Notes under the pieces: model-generated | Databases searched by the model: none | The model's input: the letters and a program-made list of their open reading frames with translations, nothing else | What the model was told of the DNA's origin: nothing | Program-made: the position numbers and the translations under genes | Origin: Bacteroidales bacterium | GTDB lineage: Bacteria > Bacteroidota > Bacteroidia > Bacteroidales > WCHB1-69 | NCBI GenBank assembly: GCA_016290715.1 | Contig: JAEEUY010000254.1 | Location: 1 to 7,654, forward strand | Direction of reading: 5' to 3' | DNA: 7,654 nucleotides | Shown: positions 1-7,192 of the stretch, one piece after another | How the letters are laid out: every line of letters starts with the position of its first letter | How positions within the stretch are numbered: position 1 is the first letter of the stretch

Positions 1-208
1 CTGCGAACGAATAGCCTTCGCGTGTGAACTTGTTGGCACTAAGCGCTTTTTCGTAGTCTTCGGTAAACAATTGTGTATCCATGGTTCCTTCGCCGCCGTT
101 GGCATCGAAAGTTACCGTATAAGTTGTCACGTCGGTATTGCAACCACTGAATGCTATCATTCCTGCTACAGAAACGATGGCGAATAATAGAAATAATGAT
201 CTTCTCAT
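1..208 (-). CDS. Lipoprotein with InlB/Listeria-Bacteroides-type repeat, N-terminal part
   Basis: Partial gene read on the minus strand from an ATG at 208-206. 69 complete codons are visible and the frame stays open to the window edge. The product begins MRRSLFLLFAIVSVAGM, a basic start plus hydrophobic stretch, then a lipobox-like FSGC with the lipidated cysteine at residue 23. This predicts export and lipid anchoring in the cell envelope. Residues about 30-69 (YTVTFDANGGEGTM... then FTREGYSFA) match the start of the InlB B-repeat/Flg_new beta-grasp module, usually followed by GW, which would lie just outside the window. Such repeats are common in Bacteroidetes and Firmicutes surface proteins; binding partners are not deducible here. 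The start fits because the signal peptide follows directly and a promoter lies about 25 bases upstream. It is divergent from the restriction operon and probably unrelated in function. An overlapping frame at 39-242 is a shadow. Confidence 0.85.
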   Translation of the reverse strand, partial: MRRSLFLLFAIVSVAGMIAFSGCNTDVTTYTVTFDANGGEGTMDTQLFTEDYEKALSANKFTREGYSFA

Positions 209-231
209 CGTACTTTATTTTTTTTGTGCGA

Positions 232-239
232 CAAAGATA
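232..239 (-). promoter_or_regulatory. Bacteroidetes -7 box for the leftward lipoprotein gene
   Basis: The minus strand reads TATCTTTG, a perfect match to the Bacteroidetes housekeeping -7 consensus TAnnTTTG. Transcription would start near 225, giving a short A-rich leader before the ATG at 208. I see no clear TTTG -33 box at the usual distance, so only the -7 element is called. Confidence 0.6.
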
Positions 240-353
240 CACATTTTATTGATTAAATTGTGTTTTTGGGGGATAGTTTTTGGAGAGAGTATATGATTTT
301 TGCAATAAATACATTTAAATAGTGCAATTTTGTTGTGTTGTCAGTATTTTTTA

Positions 354-383
354 TTTGTAATAATACAATGTTTTTTATCTTTG
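354..383 (+). promoter_or_regulatory. Promoter of the restriction-modification operon (-33 TTTG, -7 TATCTTTG)
   Basis: TTTG at 354-357 and TATCTTTG at 376-383 match the Bacteroidetes sigma-ABfr consensus (TTTG, about 19-21 bases, TAnnTTTG). The spacing is 18 bases, slightly short. The start of transcription would fall near 390, leaving a leader of about 80 bases before hsdM. No other good match to the -7 box was found just upstream of the DUF3800 gene or hsdR, so this is probably the main promoter for all four genes. Confidence 0.65.
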
Positions 384-392
384 CATTTTGAT

Positions 393-437
393 AATCCGTA
401 TAATGATATACTTATATATAGTATATAATAACGGATT
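393..437 (+). promoter_or_regulatory. Imperfect palindrome/hairpin at the 5' end of the hsd transcript
   Basis: AATCCGT (393-399) pairs with ACGGATT (431-437), and inside it ATATAC (406-411) pairs with GTATAT (421-426). A 9-base loop (412-420) and an asymmetric AT-rich internal bulge complete the structure. It begins within a few bases of the predicted transcription start. It could be an operator for a dimeric regulator or a 5' stem that stabilises the mRNA; the sequence alone does not decide. It is too far from any upstream gene's stop, and lacks a T tract, to be a terminator. Confidence 0.45.
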
Positions 438-438
438 G

Positions 439-456
439 ATGAAGAATACTAAATAG
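439..456 (+). other. Five-codon upstream reading frame in the hsdM leader
   Basis: ATG at 439-441 opens a frame MKNTK that ends at TAG 454-456, 15 bases before the hsdM ATG. It starts directly after the right arm of the palindrome. It may be chance in AT-rich DNA; a leader peptide coupled to hsdM translation is possible but unsupported. Its practical meaning is that this ATG cannot be an upstream start for HsdM. Confidence 0.15.
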
Positions 457-471
457 AGAATAGAAAGTAGC

Positions 472-1914
472 ATGGCGTTTGAACAAACCTTTAAGAACAT
501 TGACAATATCCTTCGTACCGATGAAGGATGCGGCTCTGAATTGGACTACATTGAACAGAAATCGTGGATTTTGTTCCTCAAATATCTTGATGACCTTGAA
601 AAGACACGGCGAATGGAAGCCGAACTTCAAGACAAGACCTATACCCCTGTGATTGCCGAGGGCTATCGCTGGAACGATTGGGCTATGCCACGCACCTCAA
701 AGGGTGAATACGATGTGCATAACGCCCTCGTTGGAGATGACTTGATTGAGTTTGTCAATAGCAAGTTGTTTCCATACCTGAAACGCTTTACAAGTTCCAC
801 CAACACGGGCATTGAAAGCAAAATCGGAGTGGTGTTTGGCGAAATCCGAAACCGCATTGCCTCGGGATATAACCTCCGTGATATTGTTGAGCAGGTGGAC
901 GGCTTGAAATTTCAAACCACCGAGCAGAAACACGAACTTACCTACCTTTACGAAAGTTCATTGAACAAGATGGGCAACGCGGGGCGAAATGGTGGCGAAT
1001 ACTACACACCAAGACCGCTTATTCGTACTATCGTTAGGGTTGTGAACCCTGAAATTGGCAAAACGGTTTATGATGGTGCTTGCGGTTCAGCGGGCTTCCT
1101 TTGCGAAGCATACAACTACATGCACGGAAACGTGAAAAAGACTGCCGATGAGCGAACCTTGCAGACCTCAACCTTCTATGGAAAAGAGGTGAAGGGCTTG
1201 GCATACATCATTGGTATGATGAATATGATTTTGCACGGGGTTGAATGTCCGAACCTGACACGAACCAACACCCTGACCGAAAACCTTGCCGATGTGCAGG
1301 AAAAAGACCGCTTCGACTACATCGTTGCCAATCCCCCGTTTGGTGGTAAGGAACGTGCCGAAGTGCAACAGAATTTCCCCATCAAGACAAGCGAAACGGC
1401 TTACCTGTTCTTGCAGCATTTCATCAAGTACCTGAGAGCGGGCGGCTCAGCGGGTATCGTCATCAAAAATACATTCCTGAGCAATACCGATAACGCCTCA
1501 ATTGCCTTGCGAAAGAAGTTACTAGAAGACTGCAACCTGCATACCATCCTTGACCTTCCTTCGGGCGTGTTCCAAGCGGGCGTGAAGACCATAGTATTGT
1601 TTTTCAAGAAAGGTGAGCCGACCAAGAAAGTTTGGTTTTACCAACTCAACCTTGACCGAACCTTGGGTAAGACCGACCCGCTCAACGAAAACGACCTTGC
1701 CGACTTTGTGGAAAAGCAAAAGACCAAAGCCGACAGCGAAAACTCGTGGATGGTGAATGTTGCTGACCTGAACGACCAATACGACCTGAGTGTGAAGAAC
1801 CCTAACCGCAGGGAGGTTGTGGACGAGCGTACACCCGAACAAATTGCAAGCGAAATCAAAGACCTTGCGACCCAAAGCAACATCTTGTTAGATGAAATAA
1901 TGGCGATGCTATGA
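472..1914 (+). CDS. hsdM: Type I restriction-modification DNA methyltransferase subunit
   Basis: Encodes the N6-adenine methyltransferase subunit (480 aa), which transfers a methyl group from S-adenosylmethionine to adenine in the target chosen by HsdS. Residues about 1-130 form the helical HsdM N-terminal domain. GGEYYTPRPLIR (174-185) is the motif X region, DGACGSAGF (201-209) is the SAM-binding motif I, and NPPF (287-290) is catalytic motif IV. The C-terminal tail (about 430-480) is helical and charged, as expected for contact with HsdS. Motif I has Gly in place of the common Pro at 202 and Ala at 207, a tolerated variant. Length is normal for the family. The ATG at 472 follows a weak purine-rich GAAAG; the only nearby upstream ATG (439) stops after five codons. 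It overlaps hsdS by 4 bases (ATGA), indicating translational coupling. GC content in sampled stretches is about 50%. Confidence 0.97.
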   Translation: MAFEQTFKNIDNILRTDEGCGSELDYIEQKSWILFLKYLDDLEKTRRMEAELQDKTYTPVIAEGYRWNDWAMPRTSKGEYDVHNALVGDDLIEFVNSKLFPYLKRFTSSTNTGIESKIGVVFGEIRNRIASGYNLRDIVEQVDGLKFQTTEQKHELTYLYESSLNKMGNAGRNGGEYYTPRPLIRTIVRVVNPEIGKTVYDGACGSAGFLCEAYNYMHGNVKKTADERTLQTSTFYGKEVKGLAYIIGMMNMILHGVECPNLTRTNTLTENLADVQEKDRFDYIVANPPFGGKERAEVQQNFPIKTSETAYLFLQHFIKYLRAGGSAGIVIKNTFLSNTDNASIALRKKLLEDCNLHTILDLPSGVFQAGVKTIVLFFKKGEPTKKVWFYQLNLDRTLGKTDPLNENDLADFVEKQKTKADSENSWMVNVADLNDQYDLSVKNPNRREVVDERTPEQIASEIKDLATQSNILLDEIMAML

Positions 1915-3113
1915 AAGAAGGATGGCAAATAAAGACCTTGGATGAACTTTGTGAAATCTTCGGAAGAATTGGTTATCGTGGGTACACAAAAAACGACCTC
2001 GTTTCCACGCCCGAAGAAGGTGCAATTACATTAAGTCCAACAAACATCATAGATGGCGAACTCCATTATGACAAGTGTTCTTATATAACTTGGGAAAAGT
2101 ATGAAGAATCTCCCGAAATAATGGTATTTGAGGGTGATATTGTTTTGGTTAAGACTGCTTCGATTGGTAAATGTGCCTTAGTACGAAATCTTCCACATAA
2201 GGCAACACTAAATCCGCAGTTTGTTGTACTCAAAAAACTAAAAGCAAACAACCAATATCTGACATACTTTCTCCAAAGTCCTATTGCACAAAAGAAGTTC
2301 CAAGAATACGCTATAGGAACGGCAATACCCACCTTTTCACAGAAAAAGTTAGGAACGTTGGAAGTACCCGTTCCACCGCTTTCCGAACAGCAACGCATCG
2401 TGAACCTTTTGGATGCTGAATTTGCCAAGATTGACACCCTGAAAGCCAGCGCTGAGCGAAACTTGCAGAACGCAAAAGATTTGTTTTGTAGCATACAAAC
2501 CAAAGTATTGGAAAACAAGTCTTGGAAACGCTATACCCTTGATGATGTATGCAATTTGATTACTGATGGAACACATCGAACACCTCAATATTTGCAACAA
2601 GGCATCCCATTCTTATCGGTAAAGAACATAACGGGCGGTTTCCTTGATTTAGATGACACGAAGTTTATTTCAGAAAGGGAACACAAAGAACTTATCAAAC
2701 GATGTAAACCCGAAAAAGGCGATGTGTTATACTCAAAAGTTGGAACAACGGGCGTTGCTCAACTCATTGATACAGATAAAGAGTTTAGCATATTTGTTAG
2801 TTTGGCTCTTCTAAAGGTTAAACAAGAGATAATTAAAAACACTCTCCTTGTTAAAATACTAAACTCTCCTTATGTTAGAGAACAAGCCAAAAAGAGAACG
2901 AGGGGAACAGCAAACAAGAACTTTGTGATTTCTGACATTAAAGCAGTAGAGGTGTTAATACCGCCATATAACGAACAAGAGGTGATAGAACAAACCATTG
3001 ATACATATTGGAGCAAGGTTTCTTCTCTCCAAGCGAACTATGAAAAGACCATTGCCCTGTGTGATGACCTGAAACAAGCACTATTGGGAAAAGCATTTAA
3101 TGGAGAATTATAG
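1911..3113 (+). CDS. hsdS: Type I restriction-modification specificity subunit
   Basis: Encodes the subunit that recognises the bipartite DNA target and binds HsdM and HsdR (400 aa). It has the expected two-fold layout: target recognition domain 1 at about 1-145, a helical spacer at about 146-205, domain 2 at about 206-335, and a C-terminal helix ending GKAFNGEL. The halves match internally: GDIVLVKTASIG (75-86) with GDVLYSKVGTTG (270-281), and the GTA...PPLSEQQRI segment (136-163) with GTA...PPYNEQEVI (332-359), an offset of about 196 residues. Domain 2 starts with ITDGTHRTPQY, a common motif in this family. The target sequence cannot be read from the protein by eye. The start at 1911 overlaps the hsdM stop. 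The recognition domains are clearly more AT-rich than the spacer, which suggests domain exchange. It is intact, with no frameshift, and no second or partial hsdS is present here. Confidence 0.96.
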   Translation: MKEGWQIKTLDELCEIFGRIGYRGYTKNDLVSTPEEGAITLSPTNIIDGELHYDKCSYITWEKYEESPEIMVFEGDIVLVKTASIGKCALVRNLPHKATLNPQFVVLKKLKANNQYLTYFLQSPIAQKKFQEYAIGTAIPTFSQKKLGTLEVPVPPLSEQQRIVNLLDAEFAKIDTLKASAERNLQNAKDLFCSIQTKVLENKSWKRYTLDDVCNLITDGTHRTPQYLQQGIPFLSVKNITGGFLDLDDTKFISEREHKELIKRCKPEKGDVLYSKVGTTGVAQLIDTDKEFSIFVSLALLKVKQEIIKNTLLVKILNSPYVREQAKKRTRGTANKNFVISDIKAVEVLIPPYNEQEVIEQTIDTYWSKVSSLQANYEKTIALCDDLKQALLGKAFNGEL

Positions 3114-3118
3114 TTGTT

Positions 3119-4270
3119 ATGGATAGAATATTTGCATATACTGATGAATCAGGGGCATTTGGTTGGAACTTTGACATTCCCAATGTTTCTACCCATTTTG
3201 TAATTGCTTCGATTATTGTAAAAGAGAATGACCTTGTTTCTTTACAAGAAGATCTTGATAAGATTAGACAGAAGTATTTTGGTAATGCCGAAATGAAGTC
3301 AAAATCTATAGGAAACAATTATAAAAGAAGAAGGTCGATACTAAATGATTTGGTCAATCTTCCGTTCGCAGTTTTCGCGGTTGTTTTTGATAAAAGGAAA
3401 ATGATCAATTATAGTGGATTGCGATACAAAACATCGTTCTATAAGTTTCTGAACAACATTGTTCACAAAGAACTAAGAAGGGCTTTTACCAACTTGGTTG
3501 TTATGGCTGATGAAATTGGTGGAAGTGAATATATGAAGAGTTTTTCATCATATTTTAGGAAAAAATCAGACATCCCTACACTTTTCGGTGATGCGAGTTT
3601 TTACTTTAACAAAAGCGATAATAATATATGTGTTCAATTGGCAGATATTATTGCTGGAACGATAGCACGAAAATATGATGAATTGTATAAGAACGAGGAG
3701 ATTACGGATTTTATTCCGATTATTAAATCGAAACTTATTAGAATACAATTATATCCACAGACGTATGAGAATTATAGAATTGAAGATAGTCCAATTGCAC
3801 AAGGATATGATTCTGAAATTGCCAATATATGCTTGAAACAGGCAGTTGAGTTTATCGAAAGGAATAAAGATGCAATATCTGCTGAAACTCAGGCTCAGAT
3901 TATAGTTCTTGATTATCTATTGTTTAGATTTATCAATAACGATTTAAGGAAATATATTCCGACAAAGGAATTGCAAAATCAATTATTAAGAACTCCATTT
4001 GGCAGTTGCTCAACTCAAACATTCAGAAACAAGATAATTGCAAAATTACGGGATGAAGGTGTAATCATTGCAAGTTCATCGAATGGATATAAAATACCTT
4101 CCAATGAAAGCGAATTGTTTGATTTTATCAATCACGGAACTACAATCATCTATCCTATGATTACAAGGTTGAGAAAATGTAGAGATTTGATAAAATTGGG
4201 AACGACCAACAGATTAGACTTATTTGAGCACATAGAAAACGAGAATTTGAAAAATGCTTTAGAACAATAA
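3119..4270 (+). CDS. DUF3800-family protein with C-terminal winged-helix-like domain
   Basis: A 383-residue protein whose first about 190 residues fit DUF3800, a family predicted to have an RNase H-like fold. Visible acidic and conserved positions are YTDESG (7-12, D9/E10), the MKSKS patch (59-63), DK (91-92), DE (131-132) and QLAD (173-176). These are the residues expected of a metal-dependent nuclease site, but activity is not proven for the family. Residues about 255-330 look like a winged helix: a helix at 260-273, PTKELQNQL (281-289), a recognition-like helix TQTFRNKIIAKLRDEG (299-314) and a wing VIIASSSNGYKIP. The gene starts 5 bases after hsdS and ends 4 bases before hsdR, so it is co-transcribed. 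A GGAG at 3102-3105 is the likely weak ribosome site. GC is about 33% in a sampled stretch, with AGA/AGG arginine codons, unlike hsdM, suggesting separate acquisition. No signal peptide or membrane segment is seen. The job in the operon is unknown; a guard or accessory nuclease is inferred. Confidence 0.85.
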   Translation: MDRIFAYTDESGAFGWNFDIPNVSTHFVIASIIVKENDLVSLQEDLDKIRQKYFGNAEMKSKSIGNNYKRRRSILNDLVNLPFAVFAVVFDKRKMINYSGLRYKTSFYKFLNNIVHKELRRAFTNLVVMADEIGGSEYMKSFSSYFRKKSDIPTLFGDASFYFNKSDNNICVQLADIIAGTIARKYDELYKNEEITDFIPIIKSKLIRIQLYPQTYENYRIEDSPIAQGYDSEIANICLKQAVEFIERNKDAISAETQAQIIVLDYLLFRFINNDLRKYIPTKELQNQLLRTPFGSCSTQTFRNKIIAKLRDEGVIIASSSNGYKIPSNESELFDFINHGTTIIYPMITRLRKCRDLIKLGTTNRLDLFEHIENENLKNALEQ

Positions 4271-4274
4271 TAAT

Positions 4275-6620
4275 ATGAACGAAGCCCAAACCCGATTGAA
4301 CAAGATAGATCCCGCTTTGAAAAAAGCAGGTTGGAGTGTGGTTGAGCAAAGCCACATCATCGTTGAGTATGCCATTACCAATGGAAGGGTGAGCAAGAGT
4401 GTTGCCCCAAAGCCCTTGAAGGCTGACTACATTCTAAGTTATAAGGGTGTGAAATTGGCTGTGGTTGAGGCAAAGAGCGATAAAAATGATGTGTCAGAAG
4501 GCGTGGCTCAGGCTAAGCAATATGCCAAGATGCTCAACATCCGCTTCACATATGCAACCAACGGCGACAAGATCTATGCGATGGATATGGAAACAGGCGA
4601 TGAGCAGGAAGTATCAGCCTATCCAACGCCCGAACAACTATGGACTTGGACTTTCGGCGATGCCGACGAGTGGCGTGATAAGTTCAACGAGCAGCCTTTG
4701 TTCAATAATGGTACGAAGACTCCACGCTATTATCAGGAAATCGCCATCAACAAGACCCTTGCAGCCATAGCCGCTGGCAAAGACCGCATTTTGCTGACCC
4801 TTGCAACGGGAACGGGTAAGACGTTCATTGCCTTCCAAATTGCTTGGAAACTCTTTCAGACCAAGTGGAATGTAAAGAAAACAGGCAACCGACCTCGCAT
4901 ACTGTTTCTTGCCGACCGCAACGTGCTTGCCAATCAAGCCTTCAACGGCTTCTTTGGTTTCGCCCCCGATGCCCTTGTCCGAATCAAACCTGATAGCATA
5001 AGGAAAAGCGGCAAAGTGCCTACCAACGGTTCTGTATTCTTCACCATATTCCAAACCTTTATGACAGGTGAGAATGACAAGTTTGTATTTGGTGAGTATC
5101 CAAAGGACTTCTTTGACCTTGTAATTATAGATGAGTGTCACCGTGGCGGTGCGAAGGATGAAAGCACTTGGCGCGGCATTCTTGACTACTTTTCGCCTGC
5201 CGTTCAAATCGGTCTGACAGCAACGCCGCGAAGAGAAATCAACGCCGACACTTACAAATACTTTGGCGAACCCATTTACCAATATTCATTGAAACAAGGC
5301 ATTGCCGATGGATTTTTAACTCCGTTCAGGCATTGCAAGATGCTAGGCACGATTGATGAGTATATATACAGCCCCGAAGACGAGGTTTTATCTGGTGAAG
5401 TGGATGAAACCAAGGTATATACCGAAAACGATTTCTATGCGGGCAATATCTATATCAAACAACGAGATGAAGCCCGTGTAAAAGAGTTTATGCAGTACAT
5501 AAAGCCCGATGAAAAGACCATTGTGTTTTGCTCAACGCAAAACCACGCAGGGCAAATCCGAGATATGATAAACCGCTTCCACAAAGGAAATCCCGAATAT
5601 GCGGTGCGTGTTACAGCGAATGATGGCGAGCTGGGTGAACAATACTTGGGTGATTTTCAGGATAATGAGAAAACCATCCCGACTATACTTACTACTTCGC
5701 AGAAGCTTTCTACTGGTGTTGATGCACTGAATGTGCGCAACATAGTATTGCTACGACCAATCAAGAGCATGATTGAGTTCAAGCAAATCATAGGAAGGGG
5801 AACGAGGCTTTATGATGGTAAATATTATTTTACCATTTATGATTTTGTAAAGGCATACGAGAAATTCCAAGATCCCACTTGGGACGGAGAGCCAGTTTGT
5901 CCGTATTGTGGTAACAATCCTTGCACTTGTGAGGAAATTCCATACGAACTGATTGAAGATAGCGAAAACAATGCCGCGCACGAAACTCCAAAGCAATACG
6001 AAAAAAATCTACAAAAGGAAGAAGAATCCGAAGTCGAGCGACCCGAAAGACTTGAAATACGCTTATCCGATGGCAGGGCAAGGAAAATCCGCTATATCAA
6101 GTCGGATATGTTTTGGGGCGCAGACGGTAAGCCTGTAAGTGCAGAGGATTTCCTGAATGCAATGTTCGGTCAGATGCCTGAGTTCTATACATCCATTGAA
6201 GACCTTAGAGAAAAGTGGTCTTCGCCTAAGACAAGGGAAGAACTATTGGATAAGATGAGCGAAGCAGGCTATGACAAAGATACGCTCAGCCGCATCCGAA
6301 CCCTTATTGATGCTGATGATTCCGATTTGTTGGATGTGCTTGAATATATATCTTTTGATATTGAGCCTATACAAAGGAAGGAGCGAGCAGAAAGAACAAA
6401 GCCCTATGTTTCAACCTTGTCGGCGCAACAGCAGGATTTTATCAACTATGTCATTAGCCTATATATACAGGAAGGCATTGAAGAACTGGGAACAAGTAAG
6501 TTGCCAGAGATAATGAATATGAAATACGGCTCGGTTCAAGACGGATTGTCTGCTCTAGGTGGAATGGATATGGCAAAGAACGCCTATTATGGTTTCCAAA
6601 AGAGTCTGTATTTGCATTAG
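4275..6620 (+). CDS. hsdR: Type I restriction endonuclease/translocase subunit (EcoEI-like)
   Basis: Encodes the motor and nuclease subunit (781 aa), which hydrolyses ATP to pull DNA and cut it when HsdS-HsdM meets an unmethylated target. The N-terminal PD-(D/E)XK nuclease shows D51, E65-A-K67 and Q79xxxY83. The superfamily 2 motor follows: Walker A ATGTGKT (177-183), DECH (286-289), TATP (315-318), STGVDALNV (479-487) and QIIGRGTRL (504-512). Residues about 590-781 fit the EcoEI R C-terminal domain, which binds the methyltransferase core. All catalytic motifs are intact. The length is shorter than EcoR124I-type HsdR and typical of the EcoEI-like group. An unusual cysteine cluster CPYCGNNPCTC (542-552) lies between motor and C-terminal domain. 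It starts 4 bases after the DUF3800 stop. Control is probably both transcriptional, from the promoter at 354-383, and by complex assembly. A 214-codon minus-strand frame inside it is a shadow. Confidence 0.97.
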   Translation: MNEAQTRLNKIDPALKKAGWSVVEQSHIIVEYAITNGRVSKSVAPKPLKADYILSYKGVKLAVVEAKSDKNDVSEGVAQAKQYAKMLNIRFTYATNGDKIYAMDMETGDEQEVSAYPTPEQLWTWTFGDADEWRDKFNEQPLFNNGTKTPRYYQEIAINKTLAAIAAGKDRILLTLATGTGKTFIAFQIAWKLFQTKWNVKKTGNRPRILFLADRNVLANQAFNGFFGFAPDALVRIKPDSIRKSGKVPTNGSVFFTIFQTFMTGENDKFVFGEYPKDFFDLVIIDECHRGGAKDESTWRGILDYFSPAVQIGLTATPRREINADTYKYFGEPIYQYSLKQGIADGFLTPFRHCKMLGTIDEYIYSPEDEVLSGEVDETKVYTENDFYAGNIYIKQRDEARVKEFMQYIKPDEKTIVFCSTQNHAGQIRDMINRFHKGNPEYAVRVTANDGELGEQYLGDFQDNEKTIPTILTTSQKLSTGVDALNVRNIVLLRPIKSMIEFKQIIGRGTRLYDGKYYFTIYDFVKAYEKFQDPTWDGEPVCPYCGNNPCTCEEIPYELIEDSENNAAHETPKQYEKNLQKEEESEVERPERLEIRLSDGRARKIRYIKSDMFWGADGKPVSAEDFLNAMFGQMPEFYTSIEDLREKWSSPKTREELLDKMSEAGYDKDTLSRIRTLIDADDSDLLDVLEYISFDIEPIQRKERAERTKPYVSTLSAQQQDFINYVISLYIQEGIEELGTSKLPEIMNMKYGSVQDGLSALGGMDMAKNAYYGFQKSLYLH

Positions 6621-6648
6621 GATATATTAGTGGCTACACAACAACAAA

Positions 6649-6673
6649 AAAGGTGCTATATATCGGCACCTTT
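6649..6673. terminator. Hairpin shared by the convergent operons (terminator)
   Basis: AAAGGTGC (6649-6656) and GCACCTTT (6666-6673) form a perfect 8-pair stem with a 9-base loop. On the minus strand the stem runs into six T residues (complement of A 6646-6651), a standard intrinsic terminator for the ATPase/nuclease pair. On the plus strand the stem is followed only by TTT then AAAAATATT, so it would be a weaker terminator for the hsd operon. Confidence 0.7.
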
Positions 6674-6725
6674 AAAAATATTATTTCATAATCTTGTTTT
6701 CCTAGGTAGAATAGAGCGAATTAAC

Positions 6726-7190
6726 TTAAATCGTTTCTTTTCCCTCGTTTTCGAAAAAATCAATGTCGTCAAAATTACTCTTTAAAACTCGCTTTGCTTT
6801 TTGTAGATTGGTTTGTGATTTTGGGAAAGACTTTCCGACAATTCTTGCGTAATAAATCAAATCATATTTACCAAATTTTTTCTTGAAAAATTCCTTTGTT
6901 TCAACAAGTTGGCCTGCAGCAGTGTCGTATGCCTTTCCTTTAAACTCAATCAAATATAAACGGTTATCATTCAACAAGAGACCTCCATCACATGTGCTTT
7001 GATTGCTGTTTTCAATCAATCCTCCATCAATTTTTATACGGATTCCGATACGATTATTAGGATTTTCAGCTGTCCATTTTCGGTTATGCTCACCTTTCAA
7101 CAAAAAAAATGGGCGTACATCATTACTCAATACTGCATTTTTCTCAAATGTAGGAGCTGTAATTTTTCCGTTACTGAATTGAACATCCAT
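6726..7190 (-). CDS. Small PD-(D/E)XK-like nuclease-family protein
   Basis: A 154-residue protein I do not recognise by name. Residues 68-84 give CDGGLLL, then LYLIEFKGK: Asp68, Glu82-Phe83-Lys84 have the spacing and beta-strand pattern of a PD-(D/E)XK nuclease core, followed by a helix with Gln94 (TAAGQLVETKEFF). The N-terminal 65 residues are mixed and include FFLLKGEHNRKW; the C-terminus is lysine- and acid-rich. No signal peptide or membrane segment is visible. The ATG at 7190 lies 2 bases after the stop of the upstream ATPase gene, so the two are translated together. By context it is the probable effector of a two-gene ATPase system. The fold call is by motif only: it could instead be a non-catalytic member or a structural partner. 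Its gene ends at TAA 6728-6726, about 50 bases before the terminator stem. Confidence 0.65.
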   Translation of the reverse strand: MDVQFSNGKITAPTFEKNAVLSNDVRPFFLLKGEHNRKWTAENPNNRIGIRIKIDGGLIENSNQSTCDGGLLLNDNRLYLIEFKGKAYDTAAGQLVETKEFFKKKFGKYDLIYYARIVGKSFPKSQTNLQKAKRVLKSNFDDIDFFENEGKETI

Positions 7191-7192
7191 AA

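Noticed and set aside
39..242. 67-codon minus-strand frame at the left end
   Set aside because: It overlaps the lipoprotein frame out of phase, is rich in Arg and Cys, and lacks a domain; the alternative frame has a signal peptide, lipobox and InlB-type repeat.
301..328. TGCAAT direct repeat (301-306 and 323-328), 22 bases apart
   Set aside because: Two short AT-rich matches upstream of the promoter; spacing near two helical turns is suggestive, but such matches are expected by chance here.
1072..1098. Inactive HsdM because of the altered motif I (DGACGSAGF)
   Set aside because: The key Asp, Cys-Gly and Gly-Phe positions and NPPF remain, and this form of motif I is compatible with an active family member.
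1522..1875. 117-codon minus-strand frame opposite hsdM
   Set aside because: Fully antisense to the conserved methyltransferase, with no domain or ribosome site; a shadow.
1911..3113. Phase-variable, invertible hsdS locus
   Set aside because: Only one complete hsdS is present, with no silent hsdS copy, long inverted repeats or recombinase gene in the window.
4638..5282. 214-codon minus-strand frame
   Set aside because: It lies entirely within hsdR opposite the helicase motifs and has no recognisable domain; it is a shadow of the GC-richer coding sequence.
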